Below, in pieces: positions 37,378 through 48,191 of a stretch of 64,000 bases of DNA. The DNA comes from Halichondria panicea. Taxonomy: Eukaryota; Porifera; Demospongiae; Suberitida; Halichondriidae. The DNA lies in assembly GCF_963675165.1 (NCBI RefSeq), contig NC_087383.1:969399-1033398 (forward strand). The letters run 5' to 3'. A program made the translations under genes and the position numbers. Position 1 is the first letter of the stretch; every line of letters starts with the position of its first letter. The notes under the pieces are model-generated. The model was given only the letters and a program-made list of their open reading frames with translations. It was not told the DNA's origin and ran no database searches.

Positions 37378-38412
37378 ATGGCTACATTCAGTGGAGGTTA
37401 TGATAACGATTTTGCAGATCAACCCCCCAAATCTTTGGAGTGTTCAATATGCCTGTTGACGCTACGAAACCCCATGGTTATCAGTTGCTGTGGTAACCAT
37501 TATTGTGAAGCTTGCATTGGTCGAATCACTAACAACAGAAAGCCTTGTCCTCTCTGCAATTCTCCAGACTTCACGACATTTCTCCACAAGGGTGTGGCCC
37601 GAGAGGTGAATGCCCTGAGGGTGTATTGTCTCAAGAAGGCCCAGGGCTGTGACTGGCAAGGGGAGCTAGGACAAGTGGACCGCCACCTCAACCCCGCGGC
37701 TAACTCTAGGGGATGTGGCTTTGTCTTGGTTGAATGTAAGTACAGGTGCGGGGAAAAGTTTGAGCGACGAGCGATTGCTTCTCATGAGGCTGACAATTGT
37801 GCTAAGCGACCAATCGAAATGCAGATGGCTTTTCTTGCTAGAAGATTAGAGATGCTAGCTACCGAGAATAGAGACATTAAAACTAAAATGACAGTACTCG
37901 ATGCTGAGGTTTCAACACTAAAATCTGAGAATACGTCACTGAAACAGCAAATAGAAGCTCGACCACTACCACCAGTACCGCCGTTCTACTTTACCATGGA
38001 TAATTATCAGCAGTGCAAGGAGGAAAGCCGTACAATAACGAGCCCACCATTTTATTCTCACCCTAAAGGCTACAAAATGCGCTTAGATATATACACAAAC
38101 GGATTCATGAGTGCACTAAATACACACGTGACATTGTTTATTTTCATATTGAGAGGGGAATTTGATGGCATACTTCAGTGGCCATTCACAGGAAGAGTCA
38201 CCATAGATATGTACAACATCAAGTTAAAGCAATGGACTCAAACACGAGTGGTCGATTTTAAGGATACTCCAGTTGAGAGAAAATGTGATCGTTTAACAAG
38301 TGGTAGTTGTGGCTATAACATCACACAAGACCAAGTTGCAGAGTGCGTGATCAAAGATGGAACTCATCATACTCATGCCTGTTTTCGAGTAAATCGTGTG
38401 GAACTAGTTTGA
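37378..38412 (+). CDS. RING-TRAF-MATH protein, copy A (intact)
   Basis: 344 aa in one exon; TTTCTACAG just upstream is an acceptor, so a 5' UTR exon probably precedes it. Residues 22-60 form a RING: CSIC (C22, C25), then CCGNHYCEAC (C37/C38, H41, C43, C46), then CPLC (C57, C60). Residues about 82-143 are TRAF-type zinc fingers (GCDWQGEL, H, GCGFVLVECKYRCGEKFERR, HEADNC). A heptad-like coiled coil spans about 145-195, and a MATH/TRAF-C domain runs from about 205 to the end (SPPFYSHPKGYKMRL, LQWPFTGRVTIDM, CFRVNRVELV). TRAF proteins are trimeric adaptors and E3 ubiquitin ligases in innate immune and stress signalling; the ligand or receptor here is unknown. This is the first of seven copies. 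Confidence 0.88.
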   Translation: MATFSGGYDNDFADQPPKSLECSICLLTLRNPMVISCCGNHYCEACIGRITNNRKPCPLCNSPDFTTFLHKGVAREVNALRVYCLKKAQGCDWQGELGQVDRHLNPAANSRGCGFVLVECKYRCGEKFERRAIASHEADNCAKRPIEMQMAFLARRLEMLATENRDIKTKMTVLDAEVSTLKSENTSLKQQIEARPLPPVPPFYFTMDNYQQCKEESRTITSPPFYSHPKGYKMRLDIYTNGFMSALNTHVTLFIFILRGEFDGILQWPFTGRVTIDMYNIKLKQWTQTRVVDFKDTPVERKCDRLTSGSCGYNITQDQVAECVIKDGTHHTHACFRVNRVELV

Positions 38413-38984
38413 ATGTGTATATTTAATTATATATGAGCTGCTATAGACTTGACTCACAATAAGCCGGAGTGGGGTGGGGGGCCATTACACTCCAACCACG
38501 TTCCTCCTCATCAACTGCAGGGGACATGCGTGCAAATTACATGTTATATCACCAGTACATACTCATGATAGCTACTGTAACAGTGAATCTTAATTGTTGC
38601 TCACTACAACCATAGATCATAGAGCATAGAAAATAGAGGGATGTGTGAAGGTGGACAGGGAGAGACGACCCGAGAGGAAGGCGGAGCTTTGTGGCTTCCT
38701 CATACGATTGGACTGGATCATCACAAAGTTCTCCTTCTGAAACGGCATGCTCAGACTGTGTGTGTGCATGCATAGATACATTTGTACTGTAATTTATAGT
38801 ATCTATGGGTGTATGTGTGTGGGCGGGGGGATCATGGTTTGAAGTCAATAACGACATTGCATGAAAAGGACCATGTGATGGAGGTAATATAATTTCTCAT
38901 TAAAAATCTCCTAAAAGAAGATGTTTAGTAATTCACCATAACATATTTTTTTGGTTATAAGCTTCTTGGCTTCAAATATATAGC
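38413..38984 (-). other. Module spacer with a conserved unidentified exon-like segment
   Basis: At about 38760-38630 on minus lies an open stretch starting MPFQKENFVMIQSNRMRKPQ and continuing SSAFLSGRLSLSTF. It recurs at about 44735-44860, 49650-49770, 57870-57990 and 62395-62510, better conserved than its surroundings, with TGTGTG then CAG-like sequence upstream on the minus strand. I cannot name it. It may be a relic exon of a neighbouring gene carried along in each module. Confidence 0.4.
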
Positions 38985-39195
38985 GTGGGAGGCTGTCTTG
39001 AAGCTATAGTCCAGCATCACCCAGAAATCGCTGCGTAATCACTTCAGGATTGATTTCATTGATTTTTCTCTTGTGCTTTGCTCAACTGAGAAAAAATACA
39101 TTAGCTGTAAGAGTGCTCTTTGTAGCTGGGAGCCAGCATGAGGTAGTGATCTCTTGAGACTGATCTCAACCATTTTCGCCATAGCCATGTGAATT
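38985..39195 (-). pseudogene. Oxidase exon 1 relic
   Basis: Minus-strand sequence from CATTTTCGCCATAG (the oxidase start region) to GGGAGGCTGTCTTGAAG matches exon 1 of the oxidase genes, including the region coding for the Ser-Lys-Arg and Leu-Gln-Asp-Ser-Leu-Pro-Arg stretch, but with indels and no open frame. It breaks off at the codons after SLPRY. This is a truncated, decayed copy. Confidence 0.7.
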
Positions 39196-39717
39196 TCAGC
39201 TTTCAATTGTAGAATGCTTGGACTAAGCAGTTTTAGACTGTAACTATATATATGGGCGCAGCTGCAGGCTGCTTAAAACAGGGCTATTAGGTAACAATGG
39301 TTTAATACAATAACCACTGTTAAGGATTTCTTACAAGTATATACATTTCCTCTCTAGTGCATGCATATATATAAAGACAACCTTTTACAGTGGTGACATG
39401 CACTTCAACTACAGTCTCTTATTATAGATCAACAGCTAGTGCATGTGCATATGCAGCTGGGGGCCCCTTTACTGTGGTGGTAATTAGAGGGCAACTTGAA
39501 TTGATCAAAACACTGAGCTGTCTTAAGACTAACCATGCATGTAACCATGCTTAGTGGACAAAACTAGCAAGACCAAAAGTCTTTTTGATTGCTATTTATA
39601 AGAAGCTAGACAATGCAACTTGAACATTTTGTAGAGAAATGTACATTTTGAATCCAAACTCACTCAGATATATAGTGGGCACAGAACGTATTATACAGAA
39701 CACAAATACACACAAAA

Positions 39718-41243
39718 TCATAACACTACAGTTTGACATTTCACACTACTGTCTGCATCACAAGAGTACAATCTACCCCCAGGCAATATTCCCAGGTCGG
39801 TTATGCCTCCTTCAGTCTGTCGGAAGAGTCTGGACTTGGCATGGAGGCCGGGGTACGAGGCAAGCTCCTCAAATGAATTGCTGTCCAGAACCTGTGAAGG
39901 GTGCGAATATTTAGGTTTGATATCGGACGTTCCTAACTCAAGTTATGGCCTCTCAAAGTTAGCTACCAAAACATGCCTACCCACACACAATTTTTCCGAC
40001 ACAAATTAATGATACTTCTTGTATACCCTAAAACACACACCTTGATGTCCCCATCAGCAGAACCAGTGGCAATAAAGCCATCGATATCGTCTACGACGAT
40101 CCTGTTGACAGCGGAGCTATGAACAGTTAGACTCTGTAACAGACACATTTGCCGAAGGTCGAATATGAGCACTTCTCCTCGTCTGTCACCACAAAACAGC
40201 CGCTGTTTGGCTCGCAAGTAACCAAGGGAAACCACACCGGATTCATGACACACAAACTCTATGGAAGGGAGAGTACACAGGAATGAAAGTGAGATATATA
40301 CGTAAAAAGGATTGGCAACAATTTTAATTTATGAATGGTGATGGTGGGTGATGGCAGCTGTACATATATGTACCTTTCACAACACTTAACTTTGCCGGTA
40401 AAAGCGTGTCCCACAGGAAAACATGTCTGAATGATGAGAAATACACAATAATTATGGTCTAAATGTATACACATGTACAGCTCTACTAGTACTGAACCAC
40501 CCACTCACTAGTATAGGTACATAAACTACTGTAGTGGCAATGTGCACTGTATAACTCAGCTATAGTAGTATATACTAAGCAGTATTTTGGATAGAAGTTA
40601 GCAGCCCCATTCAAGCAGAGAGAAACTGGCATATCAGCTAATGGAGGAAGAGACGAGGGTATGTAGTCCTCACCTGTTGTCACTGCCGTCCCCACAGGTT
40701 GCTATGAAACTGGAGGAGCCGAGGAACAGAAAGTCACTGAGGTGCTTCATACCAGAGTATAGAGAGTGGTAGGGCTTGCGGGCAGCTGTGTGTATCCCTT
40801 GCCATAGCGACAGCTTGCCACTGTTGTCAGTCACTCCATACTGTGGGGGTGGTACATGAGAGTATGAATTAAATTAGCAGAGGAGGGATACTTCTACAAG
40901 CCACAAATAATATGCACCCAAAAGCCTAATGTCAATCCTAATTATAAGAGGACATTCTTAATACATTTCCTATAGCTGAATATTGAATAGGAAATGTATG
41001 CCCTCTTATAATTATGAATAAGAGGGCATACATTTCCTAGCTAGGAAGGTATAGGCAACAAAAGCTCCAGTTTTACAGTGCACACTAAAATGAGTGATTG
41101 AAATTCATTCACTTTGTTTCCCTCTGGAGTGAATCGTATCATGGTGACGCTGGCCCCAAAGCCCGGGGGAATCTGGGTGGAGACTGGCCGAGGGTTACCA
41201 AATTCCCACATCACCACGGAGCCATCCATACAGCCAGTCAGAT
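39718..41243 (-). CDS. DMXL/rabconnectin-3 C-terminal WD40 exons (module B), 5'-truncated
   Basis: Minus-strand exons 41243-41113, 40840-40674, 40426-40374, 40258-40041 and 39891-39718 join in phase and end in a stop: DLTGCMDGSVVMWEFGNPRP, RFTPEGNK, GVTDNSGKLSLWQ, FLFLGSSSFIATCGDG, HVFLWDTLLPAK, CHESGVVSLGYLRAKQRLFC, GDRRGEVLIFDLRQ, GFIATGSADGDIK, LYSCDADSSVKCQ. Order and spacing match the last propeller blades of DMXL1/2, regulators of V-ATPase assembly. The fragment codes for about 247 residues of a protein normally near 3000, and a TRAF pseudogene lies directly upstream on the other strand. So it is either an orphan C-terminal duplicate or the 3' end of a gene whose 5' part lies right of the window. 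The DMXL family is clear; function of this copy is not. Confidence 0.7.
40953..41042. repeat. Nested inverted repeats in the DMXL intron
   Basis: ATACATTTCCTATAGCTGAA / AATAGGAAATGTAT and GCCCTCTTATAATT / AATAAGAGGGC form two adjoining hairpins. The same structure is kept at about 53815-53906 in block 2. Confidence 0.7.
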
Positions 41244-41482
41244 CTGAGCAGATGTGGGGGGATATAACAATGTGTGCCATGGTAATGTTATTGTGGTATA
41301 ACTAAAGGAGATATGTCATGAATGTAGTTAAGCCTAAGGACACGTAGATTTGGTTTAAGAAAAATTTAAGGGCTGTCATTACTATAAAAGACAAACAAAT
41401 AATGTGTTAGGTAAGCTTGCATGTATTTGCTGATATAATAGCTACCAATAAACAATGCTTGTTTCTACAGCTGGCTGGAGAA

Positions 41483-42548
41483 ATGGCTAAATTCAGTGAG
41501 GTTATGATAACGATTTTGTAGATCAGCCCCCAAAAACTTTGGAGTGTTCGATATGCCTTTTGACGCTACGAGACCCCATGGTCATCAGTTGCTGTGGTAA
41601 CCACTATTGTGAAGCTTGCATTGATCGAATCACTAACAACAGAAATCCTTGTCCTCTCTGCAATTCTCCAGACTTCACGACACTTCTCCACAAGGGTGTG
41701 GCCCGAGAGGTGAATGCCCTGAGGGTGTATTGTCCTAAGAAGACCCAAGGCTGTGACTGGCAAGGGGAGCTAGGACAAGTGGACCGCTACCTCAATCCCA
41801 CGGCAAACTCTAGCGGATGTGACTTTGTCATGGTTGAGTGCAAGTACAAGTGCGGAGGATTGTTCGAACGACGAGTGATTGCTTCACATGAGGCTGACAA
41901 TTCTGCTAAGCGACCAATCGAAGTGAAGGTGGCCTTTCTTGCTAGAAGATTAGAAATGCTAGCTACAGAGAATAAGAATGAAGTTGAAGCTAAAGTTACA
42001 GCACTCAAAACACAACTCCAAGCTGAAGTCACAACACTTCACAAAGAAGTTATCGCATTAAAAGCCGAAAACACATCATTGAAACAGCAAATAGAAGCTC
42101 GATCATCACTACAATTACCTCCTTTCTACTTTACCGTGCTTAACTATGAGCAGAGCAAGAAGAACAACCACATAATATTGAGCCCACCATTTTATTCGCA
42201 TCCTAAAGGGTACAAAATGTGCTTACAAATATACCCAAACGGATTCTAATCTGGACAGAATACACACTTGGCATTGTTTATTAACATAATGAGGGGGAAG
42301 TTCGATGACACACTTCAGTGGCCATTCACAGGAAGAGTCACCATAGATATGGACAATAAGTTTAAGCAATTGACTCAAATAATAGTGGTCAACTTCAAGG
42401 ATTATCCAATTAAAAGGATGCGTGATCATTTAACAAGTGGTAACTACGGGTATCTTCGACACGACCAAGTTGCAGCAGAGTACATGATCGAGAATGGAAT
42501 TCGTCACAGTCTTGTCTGTTTTCGGTAAATCGTGTGGAACTAGTTTAA
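41483..42548 (+). pseudogene. RING-TRAF-MATH copy B (broken)
   Basis: The ATG at 41483 is followed by AGTGAGGTT where intact copies have AGTGGAGGT; this one-base loss brings a TAG after 13 codons. Beyond it the RING (CSIC, CCGNHYCEAC, CPLC), zinc fingers, a longer coiled coil than copy A and the MATH domain are recognisable. A second stop (TAA at 42247) replaces a codon in the MATH domain, and a base is missing near the 3' end (TTTCGGTAAATC for TTTCGAGTAAATC). With three lesions it cannot make a full protein; initiation downstream of the first lesion would still lose part of MATH. Confidence 0.85.
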
Positions 42549-43009
42549 ACATGTGTATTTAGAAGTACTAAATGTGAATTTCTTATTACAATTGACTCAC
42601 AATAAGCCAGCGTGGGGTGAGGGGGGCCATTCTCCGCACTCCAACCACGTTCCTCCTCCATGCAACAGGCTCACCTATATGGGGCTACTGTGCACCCTTA
42701 CATGGGCCACACCCATTAACTGCAAGGGAAACTCATATCAACAACACTGGAAGCACATGGTTGTAACTAGTGTAACAATCTTATCACTCACTACAATTAA
42801 TGAAAGCTGCTAGCTATAATTATATTTAGCAACGACAATATGGTCACATGTTACTTCATATACTGTTGGGGTGAGGAGTATGAACCATTAGCTGGTATAA
42901 GAACTCAAACGCCATTTATTATTATTATAATCGTACATTTTTGGGTACAGTGAAACAAATTAACTGTTAAAAATTAACCTATATCAGTAGCACAAAAATG
43001 GACCAATCC

Positions 43010-43150
43010 AATAAAGGTTTAATAAGCGAAACACTATGTTTCCCTCTGAAGTGAATCGGACGCTGGGCCCAGAGCCCGGGGGAATCTAGGTGGAGACTGG
43101 CCGAGAGTTACCAAACACCCACATCACCACAGAGCCATCCATATATACAG
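43010..43150 (-). pseudogene. DMXL exon relic (module C)
   Basis: A minus-strand match to the first exon of the DMXL fragment (CCTCTGAAGTGAATCGGACG, GAGACTGGCCGAGAGTTACC, AGCCATCCATATATACAGC) with indels that break the frame. The other DMXL exons are missing between copies B and C. Confidence 0.65.
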
Positions 43151-43342
43151 CTAATCAGATCTAAGCAGGTGCATGTGGGGGGATATAACACTATTGTTCA
43201 GATATATGATTACGGTTATGTTGCTAAGAGATGAAGGAGAATGAACAATGAATTTAGCTAAAGACACACCCAGTTTAAAAAAAAAATAACAGCAAGACAC
43301 CAGTTAGGAGGTAAGCATAAGTGTTCAACGCTTGTGTTTGTG

Positions 43343-43425
43343 TAGCCTCGGTCCCAGGCCGATAGAACAAAGTTATCTAGTTGGTGGCCTAGCTAGAGAC
43401 AATTCGGCTGGGAACAAGGCTAGTG
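43343..43425. mobile_element. AGCCTCG..CAGGCCG foldback upstream of copy C
   Basis: GTAGCCTCGGTCCCAGGCCG at the left and CGGCTGGGAACAAGGCTAG at the right. It lies in the presumed 5' intron of TRAF copy C and is shared with copy F (56493-56575), so it predates the block duplication. Confidence 0.7.
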
Positions 43426-43514
43426 TTTGTGGTATACAGTCACATTGCTATAACACAACTGATGACATAATTATAGCTACAAAATGTTTGTTTCTAATAC
43501 AGCCGGCTCGAGAA

Positions 43515-44504
43515 ATGGCTACATGTACATTCAGTGGAGGTTACAATTATGATTTTGTAGATCAACTCCCCAAATCTTTGAAGTGTTCAATATGCCTGTT
43601 GACTCTACGAGACCCCATGGTCATCAGTTGCTGTGGTAACCACTTTTGTGACCCTTGCATTGGTCGAACCAAGAGTAACAGAAAACCTTGTCCTCTCTGC
43701 AATTCTCCAGACTTCACGACACTTCTCCACAAGGGTGTGGCCCGAGAGGTGAACGCCCTGAGGGTGTATTGTCCCAAGAAGGCCCAAGGCTGTGACTGGC
43801 AAGGGGAGCTAGGACAAGTGGACCACCACCTCAACCCCACGGCTGACTCTAGGGGGTGTGACTTTGTCATGGTTGAGTGCAAGTACAAGTGCGGGGGATT
43901 GTTCGAACGACGAATGATTGCTTCTCATGAGGTTGACGATTGTGCTAAACGACCAATCGAAGTGAAGATGGCTAGAAAATTAGAGATGCTAGCTACAGAA
44001 GTTACGACACTCAAAGCTGAGAACACGTCACTGAAACAGCAAATGGAAGCTCGACCACTACCACCAGTACCTCCGTTCTACTATACCCTAAATAATTATC
44101 AGCAGTGTAAGGAGGAAAACCGTACAAAAACGAGCCCACCATTCTATTCTAATCCTAAAGGCTACAAAATGCGCTTAGAGATACACCCAAACGGATTCGG
44201 GACTGGACAGAATACACACTTGTCATTGTTTGTATTCATAATGAGAGGGGAGTTCGATGACATGCTTCAGTGGCCATTCACAGGAAGAGTCACCATAGAT
44301 ATGTACAGCAACAAGTCAAAGCAGTGGACTCAACTGCAAGTGGTTGATTTCAAGGATAATCCAGTTGAGAGGAAATGTGATCGTTCAACGAGTGGTGGTA
44401 ATGGGTATCACATCACACAAGACAAAATTACAGAGTACGTGATCAAAGAAGAAACTCATCATACTCGTGTCTGTTTTCGAGTAAATCGTGTGGAACTAGT
44501 TTAA
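43515..44504 (+). CDS. RING-TRAF-MATH protein, copy C (intact)
   Basis: 329 aa from the ATG at 43515 (MATCTFSGGYNYDFVDQ). The frame stays open upstream to 43332, but that part runs through a foldback repeat and TTTCTAATACAG, an acceptor, so I reject the longer start. RING residues are CSIC, CCGNHFCDPC and CPLC; zinc-finger residues GCDWQGEL and CDFVMVECKYKCGGLFERR; the coiled coil is shorter than in A or B; the MATH domain ends CFRVNRVELV. It differs from its block-2 partner F by only a few residues (for instance N/D and E/K changes near the N-terminus). Probable E3 ligase/adaptor of the TRAF type. Confidence 0.86.
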   Translation: MATCTFSGGYNYDFVDQLPKSLKCSICLLTLRDPMVISCCGNHFCDPCIGRTKSNRKPCPLCNSPDFTTLLHKGVAREVNALRVYCPKKAQGCDWQGELGQVDHHLNPTADSRGCDFVMVECKYKCGGLFERRMIASHEVDDCAKRPIEVKMARKLEMLATEVTTLKAENTSLKQQMEARPLPPVPPFYYTLNNYQQCKEENRTKTSPPFYSNPKGYKMRLEIHPNGFGTGQNTHLSLFVFIMRGEFDDMLQWPFTGRVTIDMYSNKSKQWTQLQVVDFKDNPVERKCDRSTSGGNGYHITQDKITEYVIKEETHHTRVCFRVNRVELV

Positions 44505-44734
44505 ATGTTGTGTATTTACTGCCGTAGACTTGATATAATTGACTCACAATAAGCCAGAGTGGGGTGGGGGGCCATTCTCTGCACTTCAACCACGTTCCTC
44601 CTCATCAACTGCAGGGGACATGCGTGCAAATTACATGTATATAATAATATCACCTACATACTCTATACTGTAACAGTGAATCTTAATTGTTGCTCACTAC
44701 AACCATAGATCATAGAGTATAGAAAATAGAGGGA

Positions 44735-45275
44735 TGGGTGAAGGTGGACAGGGAGAGATCTAGACGACCCGAGAGGAAGGCAGAGCTTTGTGGCTTCCTC
44801 ACACGATTGGACTGGATCATCACAAAGTTCTCCTTCTGAAACGGCATGCTCAGACTGTGTGTGTGCATGCATAGATACATTTGTACTATAATTTTATAGT
44901 ATCTATGGGTGTATGTATGTGGGCGGGGGGGATCGTGGTTTGAAGTCAATAACGACATTGCATGAAAAGGACCATGTGATGGAGGTAATATAATTTCTCA
45001 TTAAAAATCTCCTAAAAGAAGATGTTTAGTAATTCGCCATAACATATTTTTTGGTTATAACTTCTTGGCTTCAAGTATAGCGTGGGAGGCTGTCTTGAAG
45101 CTATAGTCCAGCATCACCCAGAAATCGCTGCGTAATCACTTCAGGATTGATTTTGTGGATTTTTCTCTTGTGCTTTGCTCAACTGAGAAAAAATACGTTA
45201 GCTGTAAGAGTGCTCTTTGTAGCTGGGAGCTGGCATGAGCTAGTGATCTCAGATCTCAACCATGCATTTTCGCCA
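44735..45275 (-). pseudogene. Module relics: unidentified segment plus oxidase exon 1
   Basis: At 44860-44735 is the MPFQKENFVMIQSN-type segment (with a four-base change near TCTAGACGAC). At about 45275-45075 is the oxidase exon 1 relic (GCGTGGGAGGCTGTCTTGAA to the CATTTTCGCCATAG start region). It has the same order as at 38630-39195, which shows that copies A and C sit in equivalent modules. Confidence 0.65.
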
Positions 45276-45829
45276 TAGCCATGTGAATTTCAGCTCCCAA
45301 TTGTAGATTGCTTGCCGTTGGACTGAGCAGTTTCAGACTGCAACTAAATATATATATGGGCGCAGCTGCAGGCTGCTTAAACAGGGCTGGTAACAATGGT
45401 ATAATACAGTAACCACTGTCAAGGAATTCTTACAAGTATATATTTCATCTCTAGTGTATATAAAGATAAAGACGGTACATAAAGCCTTTTACAGTGGTGA
45501 CATGCACTTCAACTACAGTCTCATCAACAGCTAGTGCGCATGTGCATATGCAGCCGTCCCTTTACTGTGGTGGTAATTAGAGGGCAACTTGAATTGATAA
45601 AAACACTGAGCTGTCTGAAGACTAATAACCATGCATGTAACCATGCTTAGGGGACAGAACTAGCAAGACCAACAAGTCTTGTTGATTGCCATTTATAAGA
45701 AGCTAGACAATGCAACTTGAACATTTTGTAGAAAAATGTACAGTTTGAATCTAAACTCACTCAGAGGCACAGAACGTAAAACACAAACACACACAATCAT
45801 AACACTACAGTTTGACATTTCACACTACC

Positions 45830-46475
45830 GTTGGCATGGAGGCCGGGGTACGAGGCAAGCTCCTCAAATGAATTGCTGTCCAGAACCTGTGATGTTAGCC
45901 TCGATTCAAGGCCTTGAATCGAGGCTACTGTGATGTATGCGAATGGTAAAGAGGCATAAATTATATATACTATTATATTGAACCTGCACAGGTGACACTT
46001 ATGGTAAAGAGAGATTATCTTGACTGTATGCATGTACGTATGGAGGTAGAAACGCATTAATGAGGCTTCATAGTAATTCCATTGGGAAGCCAGTGAAAAC
46101 AGTACAGATGGGCCAATTTCGGGGGGGGAGGGACAATGGCACTAAGGAAAGGTTCACTATGCAATGCATATTGATTTCATTTGGTAGCCAATCTAAGTAC
46201 ATGTACAAGCAACAAATATGCACCCCAGAAACCTATAAATGTGAATCCATGAATAATGAAGAAGTGGGTACACAATGACATACATTTCCCAAAAGCTCCA
46301 GTTTTACAGTGCACACTCAAACTATAAATATTCAATCACTTTGTTTCCCTCTAGAGTGAATAATATCATGGTGACGCTGGCCCCAGAGCCTGGGGGAATC
46401 TGGGTGGAGACGGTTACCAACCGACTCCCACATCACCACGAAGCCATCCATACAGCCTGTCAGATCTGAGCAGGT
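45830..46475 (-). pseudogene. DMXL relic (module D)
   Basis: The last exon is reduced to the part coding VLDSNSFEELASYPGLHA (about 45890-45830), interrupted downstream by deletion, with the AGCCTCG foldback (45897-45928) inserted at its acceptor side. A first-exon piece lies at about 46470-46340 with an 8-bp deletion (GAGACGGTTACC for GAGACTGGCCGAGGGTTACC). The middle exons are absent. Confidence 0.65.
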
Positions 46476-46666
46476 GTGCATGGGGGAGAATATAACAATG
46501 GGTTATTGTTGAGGTTGATACGAAAATAAGGAGATATAGTTAAAGACACATCCATCAGTTGAGAAAAACAGTGAAGACCTACAGTTAGCAGGTACATGTA
46601 AGTCACGGTGTTGTGTTTGCGAAATACAGTTTTATTTGTCACATTTATTTGTCACATTGTGCTAAT

Positions 46667-46707
46667 AATTATGCCTCGAGGCGTAGCCGCACGAGGGATA
46701 CGGTAAA
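46667..46707 (-). repeat. Conserved terminus TTATGCCTCGAGGCGTAGCC..GGGATACGGTAAAG
   Basis: The same 41 bp occurs at 60060-60106 and inverted at 33328-33366 and 52582-52622. The sequence adjoining it differs at this copy (CATAGATAGAAAAGG), whereas the 52.6 and 60.1 kb copies share CTGACTGTGTGTG. It is likely the end of a mobile element. Confidence 0.65.
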
Positions 46708-47380
46708 GCCATAGATAGAAAAGGGAGGGATTGGAAACGAACGACAGTTTCAATGATATCCGTTGAAACACTCCTCGTCTTGTTACGTAATCACATTCTG
46801 GCGGGATTGTAACAAAGATTTTCTCTGACTCAGCTCTTGCAGACGTTGACTTAGACTTCTGGATTAGGCCAGATGCCCGTGGCTTAACTGTATTCATACC
46901 TGGTAAGTTAGAGCGTCATATAAACTCACTTCAGTAGAGTTGAAGCAGAATAATAGGCCAGTTTTGTATGGTAAGGTGATAGTCAACATTATGTCTCCCT
47001 CTAGCACATATGTAAAGCTGATTTGCAGTTTGTACTTGTGTCAAACTGTATACTTGGGTCCTAGTGCTTTGCGTAAGTATTACTTTTTGAATGATACAAG
47101 TGAAACTTTCATACTATATCAATAAATAAAGTATTTCAGGAGTGTTTTTTGTCTCCCTTTTTCATCTCTAAAAAGGGCTAGTTGAATATATTCTGCTAAT
47201 AATATACTGTTAGAGGAGTATTTAAAGTTTTGCACTGTCTTTGTTTGCACTTACAGAAATGCCATGAAAATTTTGAATCGTCATTCACAAAAGAATGAAT
47301 TTTTGGATTACTGGTAAGCATGCTATACTGATTATTGCCCACACTATACTTTTATAACAATACCTGCAGTGAGGTCATTT

Positions 47381-47580
47381 NNNNNNNNNNNNNNNNNNNN
47401 NNNNNNNNNNNNNNNNNNNNNNNNNNNNNNNNNNNNNNNNNNNNNNNNNNNNNNNNNNNNNNNNNNNNNNNNNNNNNNNNNNNNNNNNNNNNNNNNNNNN
47501 NNNNNNNNNNNNNNNNNNNNNNNNNNNNNNNNNNNNNNNNNNNNNNNNNNNNNNNNNNNNNNNNNNNNNNNNNNNNNNNN
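47381..47580. other. Assembly gap (200 N)
   Basis: Exactly 200 N. It lies in block 1 where block 2 has continuous sequence (about 60104-60330). The sequence on the left (46705-47380) has no counterpart in block 2, so this join is either a lineage-specific insertion or an assembly error. Confidence 0.98.
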
Positions 47581-48120
47581 CAACATATGAGTTAGCCTTG
47601 CACTAAAGCGCTAGCTTTTTGTTAGCTACAATACTCAGAAAATATCTGTTAAAACAGCTAGCTAGCAGTAGCCATTTGATCTCTTTGGACACACCTTTAA
47701 TTATTCCTGTGGATGTAATGCGCATGCGCGCTCATTCCCAATGTGAGAAATAAATATCCAAGATCCAGATCCAGATCCTCCTGGCAGAATCATCTTTGTC
47801 TTGAAGGCCTGGTAAGCCACAGTCAAAACACTACCATATAACAATATAGATAACAATATGCATGTACACAGGTCTTTCTTATATACACTGAACTACAAAT
47901 CCTGGAAGAATCAATTTTTCTTCTTTCTTGAGGTCCTAGTACGCCACATAATACAACAATAGATGCATGTAAATAAGTCTTTTCTTCTCAGTGATTTTAT
48001 ATAGATAAGCTAACTTTAATATAAAATTCATTATAGAAACTAATATAACACTCTAATACTTTTCAGCGAAAGCAAAAACATGGCGAGAGGCATTAGCACA
48101 GCGCCAGCTTGAACACTAGT
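47581..48120 (+). repeat. Partial copy of the ~800-bp interspersed repeat (block 1)
   Basis: Runs from CAACATATGAGTTAGCCTTG to GCCAGCTTGAACACTAGTTA, parallel to 60331-60876 and inverted relative to 51149-51720. It lies directly upstream of TRAF copy D and probably supplies part of its promoter or 5' intron. Confidence 0.8.
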
Positions 48121-48191
48121 TATAATAATTATTATACTAGAATTATATATAGCTACCAACATTTTGTTTCTACATGCAGCTGGCTTGAGAA

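Noticed and set aside
43332-43514. N-terminal extension of TRAF copies C and F (frame open from 43332 and 56482)
   Set aside because: The extension runs through a foldback repeat and a TTTCTAATACAG splice acceptor just before the ATG that aligns with all other copies.
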